From assembly GCF_910589235.1 (NCBI RefSeq), contig NC_060966.1, forward strand, positions 5,599,320 to 5,663,319: a stretch of DNA of 64,000 bases, in the 5' to 3' direction. The DNA comes from Vespa crabro. Lineage: Eukaryota > Arthropoda > Insecta > Hymenoptera > Vespidae. The position numbers and the translations under genes were made by a program. The notes under the pieces are model-generated. The model was not told the DNA's origin and did no database searches. It saw only the letters and a program-made list of their open reading frames with translations. Shown piece by piece: positions 37,920 to 50,556 of the stretch; positions within the stretch are counted from its first letter, which is position 1, and each line of letters opens with the position of its first letter.

Positions 37920-39554
37920 GCTAATAAGAATACAATGAACTTTGTGAGTTCAATGTAACATGGGATTACAAAAAGATTAACAAAAAGATCTATCCTCCCA
38001 CTGAATTTCCAAACAAGCCAACGATGCACGAACGCCAACGCACAAATTTGACCGAGCTCTGCATTTCATCTCTCTGCATTTAATCGTACGCTGTAATAAC
38101 AAATACTATTAAAAATAGTAATATCACAAGAATCTCTGTCAGCATATCTTCGATAAATATATAATAAGTTATGTATAATAAGAGATATTTATAAAATATC
38201 CATCCTCCAAATATCATTTTGTCTTTTAAATAATAATGACAATTGGACAAAAGGAACCGACAAATATTTTACACCCACGTTCGTTAAAATTGAATCAGAG
38301 TATTTTAGGAGTCGTCTGATTCTTATTAAAAAAAAAAAAAAAAAGAATTAAAAAAAAATAAAAAAAGAAAGAAAGAAAGAAAGTACGTAACTCTTCTGTT
38401 CGTTATTAGAAGTAATAGAGTGAAGAGAGAATATGTATATATATTATATATATATATATATATATACATGTAACGTCGAGGTAAATGGTCGAGATTGTGA
38501 ACGGAAGTCATTCACTGCAACGCAAAATATGAAAATCCTCATTCGGCCATTTTAAACGTGCCGACAGTCGTCAGTCAATGATATAAACGTTTCTACCGGT
38601 TATTAACCGCGACACTTTGTACGATATCAATTACAACGTTACATCGACATTTATATTCTCAACTTTAATACACCTGTATACTTATATAACTATATGTATA
38701 TATAGATATATTATGTATTTAAATAGGAAAAATTATGTCATCGAGATCGAACGACAAATTGAAAATGATATTAGACTTTCAATGTCGATGATATTTGACA
38801 TTAATTTACGTAGATACGATTTTAGTTTCTTCTCTTTGAGACCATAAGAACTAACACGAAAACAATATTGTATACAATTTTCGTACGTCCCTATGTAAAT
38901 ATCATCTATGTTTATTAATTTCAAATTTGTAAACATTAACAAACGACTGACTCATCTTTTTCTTCTTCTTTTTTTTCTTTTTTTAGATTAGAACGAGATC
39001 AATCAAGATTATCTCAGATAAATATATTAATTCGTATAAAAATATTATTGATATATGATTCATAAATTTTTCTCGAAATGAAAAAAAAAAAAAAAAAAAA
39101 AGAAATGAAATAAAATAAAATAAAAAGAATTATAAGATACACGATATCCCGTTCGATTTTGATTCATATAAGTATCTAAGACATAAGTTCCTTGACTTTC
39201 ACTTTCATGACTCACGTTGCGAATTCAATATAACTCGAAAGGTAGTTTTCCGAAAGGAATCAGAATCATCTTTTTTTTCTTACTTTTTTTTTCTTTTTTT
39301 TTTTTATAAACCCTTATATACGTAAGACGGACATCCGTTCTATTATATATTACGTTCCGCATCGATAAACTTCAATAAGCAAGCTTCAATTCTATTTTTC
39401 CTTATCCCTTTTTTTTTTCTTTTTTTGTTTTACTTCACTTTCTTTATTTTCTGTTTCCTCCTTAAAGAACTTCCTACAACTAGAGAAACAAACGCAATGC
39501 AGTATTAAAAGAGAATTTACGATCTTACGACAAAATGTATGTTGTGTGTGTATC

Positions 39555-39586
<32 letters not shown>

Positions 39587-40464
39587 CATATATGTGTATA
39601 TATGTCCTATGTGATCTATATTCTCTAGAGATGGGCAGCACGTGACTATTACGTACATACGTATATGTATATGTATATGTATATCTACGATCGGGATGTG
39701 ATATACAACGATTTTGGCTTCACTCATACATTTCCATTACATATATATATATATGTAGATACGTAAGAGTAAGTATCGAACGTCTTAAACAACATAGCTG
39801 CATTTTTATGGACACGATGCGATGCAATTCGTACGTACTGAATGTGCTGAATAACAATTAACGCACACTAACCGAATAACGGTCTGACTATGCAAAGAAT
39901 TTACAAACGTTTCCTAATTCCTCTGACGAGGAAAGAATTCGATTCTTTACGATCGTAAAAAAAAAAAAGAGAAAAAAAAGAAAAAAAAAAGATATATATA
40001 TATAATAAACTTAATTTTGTATGTTACTTATTGTTGTATCTAACAATGTGATGTCCTATTTATGATTAATAAATTCTATTAAAAAAAAAAAATTCTCTTC
40101 AAAATGTTGTTATACTGAAAGAATCCTATTCTCTTTTCTTTTTCCCCTATATAAAAATATTATACTTATTTTATAAGTAATCTATACTATAAGTAATCTA
40201 CAAGTTTTAAATACTATACTAATACTATTTTATGTTAAATATAAAATTTGTCTATATGGTGTAATACTATAGTTATATATATATATATATATTTATTTAT
40301 AATGCATTATATCAATCTAATATTTAAATAATGAGTTATCCTTATTTAATTATCCTAGGGTAAGTATAAAAAAATACAAGAAAAAAATTCTTATACATAA
40401 CAATGAATTTTCTAACAATAAAATAAAATAAAATAGAATAAAATTTATATCAAAAAATATAAAT

Positions 40465-40465
40465 T

Positions 40466-40514
<49 letters not shown>
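40465..40514. repeat. (TA)n microsatellite
   Basis: A TA run of about 24 units with a CA break at its left end. Confidence 0.93.
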
Positions 40515-40517
<3 letters not shown>

Positions 40518-41171
40518 TATTTATAAATTGTGTGCTTCCATTGTTCTATCCTTTTCCACTTGTTCGTTCAAAAGAAAATAAACAATGCCTCCGGCTTCAT
40601 GAAAACAATTTCTTTCTCTCTCTCTCTCTCTCCCCACCACTCTCATTTTGTTATTTCTTTCTACATAAACAAAAACTACGTTTGACTTATTTGACTTTGT
40701 TAAGAAATTTTATCCTTCTCCTTCGCGTGTTTTTTATTTGTGCCCTCTCTCGCGTAGCCGGAAATTTCTTCGAATTTAGGCTGCTCGTTTCGGTCAGAAT
40801 AACAAGCGAACGTAATAGCCAATGGAAAAGGTAAGAAATAATGCTTTCCTCTCTCACTCTCATGTCTTTTTATAGAACAAAGACCATGGAAGCTCTCTCA
40901 CCCCAATCACTACACCAAGAGAGTCCAACGACTTCCGGCGCCCTTTTCTCGTTTGTTTGAACTTCGTCTGTTCAACACCAAAGTATCCATTATACTTACT
41001 CAGTGGTTCTTTTAACACTTTTCGTTTCTACGAAATAATAATACACATAGGTTTGTATATAAAAAAAAATATTCTATCCCGTAGCTGTAATAATAATTAA
41101 TTAACAAAAAAAAAAAAAAAAAAAGAAGAAGAAACAGAAAAACAACCCTATTTTTATCTTTAATAAATATC

Positions 41172-41177
<6 letters not shown>

Positions 41178-41226
<49 letters not shown>
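41178..41226. repeat. (TA)n microsatellite
   Basis: An uninterrupted TA run followed by a short TG tail. Confidence 0.95.
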
Positions 41227-41233
<7 letters not shown>

Positions 41234-42110
41234 ATTTATCTACGATACAAGTTTTTTTTTCTTTTTCTATATAAAAGTATTGAAACAAATATTCTACATG
41301 AAATAATAATAATTTATTTAATCCGAGAAATACTTAAAAAAAAAAATCACTGAACAATTTCATTCATAAAACATTCCTTGGTTTCTTTCATAAATTTCAA
41401 CACCTTCAAACTTGCAAATATTTATAATATTTTTCTGAATAATCAAACGCAGTGAATCTGCCCTCGGGGCTCTCCATCTTCTTCTTGCCCCTTACCTATC
41501 CTTGTTATTCGTCAAAATAATATAGAAGAAAAGAAAAACAGAAAAAAAAGAAACAGTAAGAATGATAAAAAAAAAAAAGAAAAATTAGGAAAATCTTTTT
41601 TCTTTGCAAACGGTCAATTAAAGTTCCACAATCGATCTCGCAATCTTAATGTTGCTACAAGCAACGCGTCTAGATAAAAGCCATTATCCATTTAAACAAG
41701 TTCGTGGGGTAATAATCAGCAATGTTTCTATGTATTTGTGTGTACATGAGTAGTGCACGAAATGTCGACCGTCACGGTCACGAAACTTTCGTCTTTCGAA
41801 ACTTTTCCTATTTTGCTATGTATGAAATCGTTAGTACAAACATACACACACAAACACAAACACATACACACACTCTTTCATTCTATCTATCTCTATCTTC
41901 CTTTAATGATGATAGCCTTTATTGATTTCCTACATACCAAAAGCTTTATTACTCTTCTTGCGTTACTTTGTAAATTCAAAAAGGTCAAGGCGTAAGCTAT
42001 AATAACTGTACCAATCAATATTTTTTTGGCAATAAGATTCAAGGTATTTCCGAAATATTCCAACTATTCGTTCCAACGTCTTAACGATGGACGGTATACA
42101 ATTGATAGGA

Positions 42111-42172
42111 TATAATTTCACCCGATATCAAATGTCTCTTAATATAATTTCATCCGAATTAAATGTCTCTTA
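42111..42172. repeat. two-copy tandem duplication, about 31 bp
   Basis: TATAATTTCACCCGATATCA followed by AATGTCTCTTAA is repeated immediately, with a few substitutions and a one-base indel. This is a recent-looking short tandem duplication. Confidence 0.85.
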
Positions 42173-42985
42173 TTTTTAGCTTGGGAGAAAAATAGAAAAA
42201 AAAAAAAAAAAAGAAAAAAAAAGAAAATTTATAACGACGAACAATTATCGATCTTTCTAACAACTGTTCTTTTCTTTTTTCTTTTTTTTAAAGTTAATAA
42301 TTTTTACTACCGAGACAAGATACCGATATTAAAAGATTTCTAAAATAGTTAAATTTAAAGTTATAAGAAAAGATATAAGTAAGGTGTGTCAACTATTAGC
42401 CAAGTTAAATATCTTAAATGGTTCGCGTATTAATAACTACACGCTAAGTAGTAGTAGCAGTAGTAGTTTAGTTGCTAGGCTCGAATCGTATTAAAACTAA
42501 AAGTCGTTCGTCTTTTCTTGGCAACATAAAATTAATCCTAATTTATTAATAAAATTTCGTTTTTCTCTTACCTAAAAAAAAAAAAAAAAAAAAAAGAAAA
42601 TAAATAAATAAATATTTACACGAAGTTGAGAAATAAAATGGCACGAGATCGAGGGAGGTTTCACTTCTAGAATCCTCAGGCATTATGTAAGAGCTGGAGA
42701 TTAGGACAGAAGTAGACATAAGTAGAACAGGGCCAAGTCGATGGTTTCTGGCAGACTGACCCATAGTCATAAACCTCTTTACGAGGTATATATGATTTCA
42801 TCAGATGCTTGTGCTTGTAAAATATCATTGCAAAACTTGTAAACGCAACTAAATCCTTATTTATACAATTATTCTGTCATCTAAAAGACAATTATATTAA
42901 TTACATTGACGTAATTAATTTATATTAATTAATAAAAGAATATTATAAAAATAAATTCTTTTACACTTAATAACCATTATTAAAA

Positions 42986-42986
<1 letters not shown>

Positions 42987-43034
<48 letters not shown>
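42987..43034. repeat. (TA)n microsatellite
   Basis: An uninterrupted TA run of about 24 units. Confidence 0.95.
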
Positions 43035-43036
<2 letters not shown>

Positions 43037-43783
43037 TTTCAAAACATAGCTATAAAACGTATTGAAATTATAAATTAATATGGCACGTGCCTTATCGTAA
43101 ATAGTCGAAAAAATTTTTTTGAAAAGCGCGCGCTTGCGACATACTTTCCATACGAGTGCACTCGCCGGGACCGTTAAAAAAAAAAAAAAAAGAAAGAAAC
43201 AGGGTCGAGTACGTCCTACACTCTAGGTATGTACATACACACGGTCCATATTCCAAATTCAGGTTAAAACGTAGAAAAAGAATATATCACATGTGATATT
43301 CAAATAATAAATATAAATTATGAGTAATAAATATATGTATAAAAGAAAGAAAGAAAAAAAAATGCTCATAAGAATTCATTAAAAATAATATAGAGAAAGG
43401 AAAAAAAAAAAGAAATATGTATAATGTATATATAAATACATATACATATATATATATACACACATATATATATAGATATCTATACGTACGAGAAAATGGC
43501 GTTGGCATCGAATTTCGTCTATTCTCATAACGGATTTTCGAGGAATTTTTGGAAAAAAAAAAGAAAAAAGAAAGAAAAGATATTCCAGGGGAATTATTTC
43601 GGAGTTATATCGGAGAGAGAAACGAAGGAGAAACGTTTCGAGCGGGAATCTTTGCTCGAGTGAATCTTCTTTGAAGGAGAGAGGGAACGATGCTTCTCAC
43701 CCTCGTAGGAGGCAACGGCCGGGAAGCGTGCGTGAGTAGGCGAGGAGGAAGGACGAAGGAACGTTTACTCCTAGTCGTCGTCA

Positions 43784-43816
<33 letters not shown>

Positions 43817-43957
43817 TCTGTACGATGCAAAACATGGTCGCGTTCTTTGCGATCGCAGCGCCTCCTCAGCTCTCGTTTCAACTAAAAATCGCGAGTTTCC
43901 TCTCTTCGACAAGGAGAATATATGTAGTAGGAAAAAGCTTTGTTATGTTATCATACG

Positions 43958-43958
43958 A

Positions 43959-44030
<72 letters not shown>

Positions 44031-44078
44031 AAAAGAAACAGAAAGAGAGAGAGATAGATAGATAGATAGATAGATAGA
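43958..44078. repeat. compound (GAAA)n-(GATA)n array
   Basis: About 19 GAAA units at 43958-44034 are followed by GA and then GATA units at 44053-44078. The Lys/Glu/Arg-rich open frame across it is a by-product of the repeat. Confidence 0.95.
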
Positions 44079-44374
44079 GAGAGAGGGAGAAAGAACTAGG
44101 GCTAGGTATTGAGATCAGAGGGGGAAAAAGAGAGAGAGAGATAGATAGATATAGGAAGAAACAAGATACTATCGGCCGGCATGTTCGATCGAACAGGGAC
44201 GTAGACAGGTGTCACTCCTCCCCACCACAAAAGGAATATCAATTTAATAATTGTTATCTACGCAACTTCAAATCTATGTGTATATATACGTGTATAGATA
44301 TATACATATACATGTATATATACATATGTATGTATATATGTATATATATGTATGAGTAAAAATTTTAAACTTAC

Positions 44375-44454
44375 GTTCGAACTCCTGTAAAGTGGTCGAA
44401 GATGCGCCGTTATTCGTCGCGCATCTCGCGGTCGGCGATGCCTCGTGCCGCGAA

Positions 44455-44505
<51 letters not shown>

Positions 44506-44530
44506 ATGTCTTATCTACGTAGAAGGGCAT
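44375..44530 (-). other. shot: candidate 5' exon of shot (donor at 44374)
   Basis: On the minus strand a consensus donor GTAAGT (44374-44369) ends a GC-rich stretch that contains a (CGT)n repeat at 44503-44456. A frame opens at ATG 44530 and reads MPFYVDKT, poly-Ser, then RGTRHRRPRDARR. It reaches the donor in phase 0, which does not match the phase-1 CH1 exon. Spliced to the acceptor before exon B it would also be out of frame with the exon B ATG. The simplest reading is a non-coding 5' exon of the exon B isoform, with this frame as an upstream ORF. Same strand and a usable acceptor at exon B support this; transcription itself is unseen. Its upstream limit is not defined. Confidence 0.4.
44456..44503. 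repeat. (GAC)n trinucleotide repeat inside the candidate 5' exon
   Basis: About 16 units of GAC (CGT in gene sense) form one of the few GC-rich microsatellites in the window. Confidence 0.95.
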
Positions 44531-44989
44531 GGAGTCGTTCGGAACACCGTAGTTCTCGTCTTTGTCGTTAATATATTTCGTTACTTTCCTCTTCTATTCT
44601 TCCATTTCTTTCTCCTCTTCTTGTTTCTCTTTCTCCAACAGATCCACTTAGTTTTCGTCGTTGTACCGTTTTTTCAGCAGCGGGGAGGGAGGAGAAGAAA
44701 AAAAAATTATATATATATATATAACCGTAACGAAATCGGCGATGTCACGCTTGCATTATCATGCAAAAGTTCCTCTTTCTACTCTTACATCGAACTTTCT
44801 CACTTGTTCGTCTTCCTCGTTGTGTTGTTGTCCCTCACTGAAAACTCACCGATATATATATATTTCCTATGTTTTTCTTTTCGATACATATATATACACA
44901 CACATACATACATATATATATATTTTATATATATATATATATATCTCTTCTTATTAATCACAATATCTTAGATCGATAAAAGCACACGA

Positions 44990-45235
44990 TACAACGACGC
45001 TTAACCGTCGAAGACTAACCACGCGGCACTCATACACACCGAACTCTATTTCTCTTATCACTTATCACGGCGATCTTTGCGTCACGAATGCGACCCGGTG
45101 CCAGACGACGCGCCTAGCAGACGACATTTTGCCTTAACGCGGAAACGTACGAGACTGAACGAATACGCCCGAACCTGTCAACCCAACCGACGAGCGCGCC
45201 ATCCCCACTCCTTACCTTATCTCTCTCTCTCTCTC
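44990..45235 (-). promoter_or_regulatory. shot: GC-rich candidate promoter of the upstream shot transcript
   Basis: A CpG-rich block lies 0.5-0.7 kb upstream (gene sense) of the candidate 5' exon. An arthropod-type initiator TCAGT occurs on the minus strand at 45158-45154 in the context GTTCAGTCTCG. No convincing TATA box precedes it. Composition, initiator and distance to the exon suggest the main distal promoter. This is inference. Confidence 0.4.
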
Positions 45236-45531
45236 TCTCCCGGTACTTAAGCTAGCATGCTTTTGTCCTTCTCTGGATCGTATAATATATATATATATAT
45301 ATAGATGTATATATATGTTCTTTCTTCCTTTTTTTTTTTCTATCTTTCTTGCTTTCTTTTATTATATAGACGAATTCTCCGATACTTCCTCGTTCCATCT
45401 TACCCAGGAAAAAATAATGAATGATCTTTCCAACTTATATTTATAATGAATTATATAAGTGATTTTAATCTGGTCGATATTGAGTTTGACCCCGTCTCGA
45501 TATGCTCGTCTCTCACGCATATTTATTTTTT

Positions 45532-45535
<4 letters not shown>

Positions 45536-45580
<45 letters not shown>
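45536..45580. repeat. (TA)n microsatellite
   Basis: An uninterrupted TA run of about 22 units. Confidence 0.95.
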
Positions 45581-45581
<1 letters not shown>

Positions 45582-46091
45582 GTACATGCTTACAATCGGA
45601 CATGTATTTTTCTTTTAATAAAATTTATTCATCGAAAAATAATATTCTTAGGTTGGAATTCAATGATACGCCCCATTTTTGTTATATCATAGAAATAAAA
45701 TAAAACAATGGATAATGGATAAGGAGAGAAAGAGGAGACGATGATATTAAGAAAGGGGTCGATAGCGAGCTGCTTTTTTTTCGTTCTCTTTTGTTTTCGA
45801 TTTTCTCACGTTAAGACTCTCTTTTCTACTACTTCTTAAGATTGTCAATCGTTTCACATACTGATATCCTAAGGCGAACCGGTTTAAAAACTCATGATAT
45901 TGGAATTTAGCGATGTAACGTTGTTAATGGCGATACACACAAGTTTATTATATTAGATCGCTTGTCAAAGTCATTTCTAAATCATTCTATTACTCTGACT
46001 CTAGTTTTACGACGGGTTTTCTTTTAACCGTATGTTATAAACTCTTCTCGTTTACACGTTTACACCATTAATTATCTCTCTGTTTCTATTA

Positions 46092-46125
<34 letters not shown>

Positions 46126-46601
46126 AGAAATTAAAAGGGGAAAAAAAAAAAAAGAAAAAATACAGATATGAGAAAATATGGTTTTACGTAAAACGGAGAG
46201 AACTCTTTTTAATATGAGCTCTATAATATGAGGTAAGTACAATCGACGAGTGTGTACGTAGATGCATCGCGTTATTTTCATTAAGGTAAATGCACCTTTC
46301 GTATACGCCTAAAAGTCGACGTCACGAAACATCGTTGTTTGTAATATTAGAATTTAGGACGACCGTTTGTCTTCATTCTCTCAATCTCACTCATCTTCTA
46401 TATAATTCTATCTCTCTTTCTCTCTCTCTCTCTCTCTTTCTTTCTCTCTCTCGTGAACCTACAATCCCCTATTGAAACATACTTTCCACGGCCTTAGTTC
46501 TATCATTACTTGAAATAATCCTATAAAAGAGATAAATCCAAAATCAATTAAGTATAGGCCGTGTTTGTCCGCTAATGAAAAAATTTCCTGTTAACTAATT
46601 A

Positions 46602-46643
46602 AATATTCTTATTAGTTGACGTAATATTCTTATTAATTGACGT
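46602..46643. repeat. two-copy 21-bp tandem duplication
   Basis: AATATTCTTATTAGTTGACGT is directly followed by a copy with a single substitution. Confidence 0.9.
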
Positions 46644-46832
46644 ACCTCTTAAAAATATAAAAATGATGAGAAAACTTGTAAATTTGAAAGAATAAATAAA
46701 ATATATGTATATATTTGTTCTCTCTCTTGACAAGAAAATATTATGAATTAAAGGCTAAGATATGTTTGTTTGTTAGTTTTTTTTTTCTTTTCTTTTCTTT
46801 CCTTTCCTTTCCTTCTTCCTTTCTTTCTTTCG

Positions 46833-46864
<32 letters not shown>

Positions 46865-47524
46865 GCGAACCAGACTTCAGCAGCTAACATAAATCTTCTT
46901 TCCTAGTTTGGAACGAGGTCAATAGTCCAAGATAATTATCAAGCTGTAATACTATCTTCTCTGGAATATAACTCTAAGGTGAGACAGATCGTTTGCAAAT
47001 GAATATACGTGTCTCGAATAAAAATGAGATGGATGTGAGATCATTTCTATAATGGATGCCATTCGGTTTCTTTTTGCATAGAAAGAATTATAATAACAAG
47101 CATTGCTCCCTCTATGGCAATTGGTAACCTTCGAGACCACTTGCGTTGGTTGATGTCACCACTAAATAAAGGTGATGTCGTCGGTAAAAATCTGATACGT
47201 TTCCTACGTGTGTTGGACCCTGAGGGCATTGCCTCTCTCTAACGTGGACGTACAAATTCCAGACATGATATTCTAATAACGAGAAAGATTAAAATTGATT
47301 GTCAACGATTACTATCTCTCGATCGAGAGATTAATGTTAAGAAGAGAGAAAGAGAGAGAAAATAAAAAAAAAGAAAAAAGAAAAGAGGAAAAAAGTGCGC
47401 ACATGAGAATTTAATTTTATTCAATGAACTATAATACTAACTCTATAAATGCTCTCTATACTTCCTTAGGCAATCACTGTAATTACGTTCATTGTAAGAT
47501 AGTAAACGATTAATTACACGTTCA

Positions 47525-47530
47525 TTTATT
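47525..47530 (-). terminator. candidate polyadenylation signal of Cep89
   Basis: AATAAA on the minus strand, about 160 bases beyond the Cep89 stop codon. The cleavage site is not visible. Confidence 0.35.
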
Positions 47531-47687
47531 GTCGATTGCAAAAATGAAATCGTAATTGTACGATTTAAACGTGACATTAAACTGTATAAATTACCAATAT
47601 GATCTGATAGAATCATTATGCTTATGCTTTTTCAATTATTGAATCGATTAATTAAATCATTTTGTCAATACTCATGTAGTAGTATCG

Positions 47688-49820
47688 TCAAACCAATTCA
47701 ATATGTTCTTGAGACGTTAGTTTTTCTTTTTCCTTTTGCAATTGAGTTATAACGTCGTCCTTTTGCTTAAGCAAACGTTTCAAACGTTGTACCTCTTGAC
47801 GATATTCCGATTTCAATTGATTTGTACCAACTTCGTGTATTCTAATATGCCTTTCCACCATTGCCAATTGATCCTTCGCGTCCTTTTGTACAGCCTACGA
47901 TGCGTACAAATTTTATAATTATTTACAATAACGATAATTAAAATTACAATTTATACTTACGTTCAATTGACTTTTAAGGTTTCCTACTCTATGAGCTATA
48001 CTGTCGCCTATGTATTGAATATCCGCATTTTCTTTCTCTCTTTCGTGTAACAAATTCATTAATTTTTCCTTCTCCGACATAACCTTTTCATATTCCGATA
48101 CTAACTTTTCGCAATATGCAGTGGTTTTATTCAATTGTCTTTTAAACGAGTCACGTGAAATTTGTACAGAGTATACGACATTTTGCACGTTTGTTAATTT
48201 GTGCTGAGTACGTCTGAAAAAGATAAAAAGAAAAATAAATATCCATTAAATAAAATAATCCCAACAAGATCTATTTATGCTATATGTCATTTAATTTGTT
48301 TTTTTTTTTTCTTTTCTTTTCTTTTTGATTACTTTAGATTGCGCTCTAACGTTCTCGTTAGATTTTTTAAATGATTTCGCTCCGCTGTTACCGTCACAAG
48401 TTGTTTCTCATTGTCTGGTAGAGATTCCTCCAATTGTTTGATACGCGTAGAAAGTTTTTTCTTCTCTGATTCGTACTGCGATTTTAATTCTTCGAACAAT
48501 CTTTTGCATTCATCTACTGCTGCAACATGCACGTGTACCGGCATTGTTTTATCGCTATTATTTTTCAACATTTCATACCCTTCATTTACTATTTTATATT
48601 TTCCTTGAAGATTACTTAATTCTGTTTTATAGGTTATTACTTCTTTATGTAGACTTTTATTTTCTTGAGTCAAAGATTCTATCTTCCTTTCATACAAGGA
48701 TTGTAATTCTTGAAGTTTTTGTTTGTGATTAACAACTTGCTGCGTAACTTTATCATTTTGTTCCTTGATCAAAGTGGCATCATTTGAAATTTCTTTTATC
48801 TCTTCCACATACCTATTACACTATAGAGTTTTCATTTAAATAAACATTAATGAATGAATATTTTTATTTTTATAATACCTTTGATTTAGAATTTTCCAAT
48901 TCCTTTTGTAAATATTCATTTTCCGATATAATTTCCTTACATCTGCCAGTAAAATCATTGAGTTCACGTTCATACTTGCTTATCAATTCTTTCTTTTCTA
49001 TTATATTCTCTTGATAAGCGTTTAAAAGTGGACCCAAAGCATGTAAATCTACATTACCCCAAGATTCTAACATCTTCTTATTTTCTTTAGACAGTTCTGC
49101 ATCGTTCATCGTACTAGTACTATATTGCAATGGTATAATTTGTCCACATGATCTCAGTTTATCCTGATACCTTTCTAATTCTACATTTAATTGATAAATT
49201 ACTTTTTTAAGAAGCACAATATCTTCCTTCAATTGTATATTATCAGATTTTAATTTTTGATTAATATTTAATAAACTATCTTTTGTTTTTTCTAATTGTT
49301 GATAAACCTGAGTCGATTCTTCATGATGAACATGCAATTGTCTATATTCCGTTTCTTTTTGCTTCAAAAGTACATTCAATTCTTCGCACTCCTGTTGAAC
49401 ACGTTCATATTCCTGCACTAATTTATGATACTTATCGCGTATTTTAAATATTAATTTATCTTTATCCTTTTGTTCCTCCCTATCATCTGAAACATCAAGA
49501 TTATCTTATCTTGGATAGATTATAAAAGTTAAAATTTATCAATCATTTTAAAACTACCTGAAATCGCATTGAAATCTTCTAATTTCATCATCAACATATG
49601 ATTCTCTTCCATCAGTCTTTCAATCTCTTTACGAAGATGACGTCTACTCTTACTTTTTGGAGAACTTATTTTATCATCGCTCTTATCATTAAAAGACATA
49701 TCATCCAATTTAAATTTCCCTTTATTAGAATGACGCATTTTATTAACTTTTCTACGACAATATGTTAATCCATGAACCGGTTCGATCTCATTGGTAGTTT
49801 TTACTTTCTGCTTGCCGTGC

Positions 49821-49851
<31 letters not shown>

Positions 49852-50071
49852 GATAAATAAATAAATAAGCATTGTTTCTATAAACTATTACAACTTTTAT
49901 TTTATGTTTTTTATCAATTAAAGAGTATTATAATTCTTAAACTCAATTTATATTCTAACCTCTATTTATATTCTAACCTCTCTCTTAGATTAAACATATT
50001 ACCTTAATAACACCATGCTTCTCCATGGTATCCTCTTTATCATCAGATAAAGTACCACAAAAATAAGACAT
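47688..50071 (-). CDS. Cep89: Cep89, centrosomal coiled-coil protein (complete, six coding exons)
   Basis: Coding exons on the minus strand are 50071-50003, 49819-49558, 49486-48879, 48820-48333, 48213-47961 and 47894-47688. All introns are GT-AG, the phases join without conflict (0,1,0,2,0), and the sum is 1887 nt or 628 residues plus TGA. The start is the ATG at 50071 (MSYFCGTLSDD). The protein is coiled coil over most of its length. Two blocks match CEP89/CCDC123 closely: VIYQLNVELERYQDKLR, and the following ALGPLLNAYQENIIEKKELI block with its ISENEYLQKELE. A later KTMPVHVHVAAVDECK segment also aligns. It is somewhat shorter than the human protein of about 780 residues, mainly at the N terminus. 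The family sits at centriolar distal appendages and is needed for ciliogenesis; in flies and humans it has also been linked to mitochondrial and neuronal function. It is divergent from the protease at 52542. Confidence 0.93.
49823..49865. repeat. (TAA)n/(AATA)n repeat at the Cep89 intron 1 acceptor
   Basis: A run of ATA/TAA units directly abuts the acceptor of Cep89 exon 2 and takes the place of a polypyrimidine tract. Confidence 0.85.
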
Positions 50072-50487
50072 TATCAATAATGTTTTACATAATAAAAATG
50101 AAAATTAATGCTAAATGATTCCCAAATAAGTTGCAAAAGTAAATCATTCATTTTATAATCCAAGCTATCCAAAATACTTTGTTCACACCTTGCATCACTT
50201 CTGTTTTAAGACAAATCCGGATATTAGGTTTATTATTGTAAGGAACTACCATGGCAACGTTGATAAATACAGTATTCATGTTCAACATAATACAACCATT
50301 AAAAAAGGATACCTTTATCTTAGAGGGAGCCACTTGAGAAACAATTTACGAAGACAAATACATATAAATATTTTGCTGTCTATTCATAAATATACATAAA
50401 TATAAATATAATTTCTATGAATATTATCAACTTATTAGATCGTCGATATATCGAAATTGTACAATAAATATAAAAAAGAAATATTTA

Positions 50488-50556
<69 letters not shown>

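Larger units (their letters stand above)
35028..44374 (-). other. shot: upstream shot intron or 5' flank
   Basis: About 9.3 kb lie between exon B and the candidate 5' exon. No gene is supported. Repeats include GC/CA at 35165-35210, (GA)n at about 35684-35718, (CTC)n at 35802-35846, (TG)n at 35947-35978, (TA)n at 37896-37920, 40465-40514, 41178-41226 and 42987-43034, and (GAAA)n at 43958-44034. Short tandem duplications lie at 36932-37018 and 42111-42172. A GC-rich patch at about 35505-35640 carries no recognised coding. Confidence 0.55.
45236..47687. other. intergenic region between shot and Cep89
   Basis: No gene is supported. Repeats are (TA)n at 45285-45302 and 45536-45580, poly(A) at 46093-46123, (TC)n at 46411-46450, a 21-bp two-copy tandem duplication at 46602-46643 and poly(T) at 46832-46860. 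A patch with coding-like composition lies at 47039-47242 (see findings). A minus-strand AATAAA (47530-47525) lies about 160 bases past the Cep89 stop and could be its polyadenylation signal. Confidence 0.6.

Noticed and set aside
43690..44061. 123-codon plus frame with Val/Ile and Lys/Glu runs
   Set aside because: Built from GTC/ATC and GAAA repeats. No homology.
47034..47046. TGAGATCATTT, the start of the bantam microRNA
   Set aside because: Only the first 11 bases match, and no precursor hairpin is visible.
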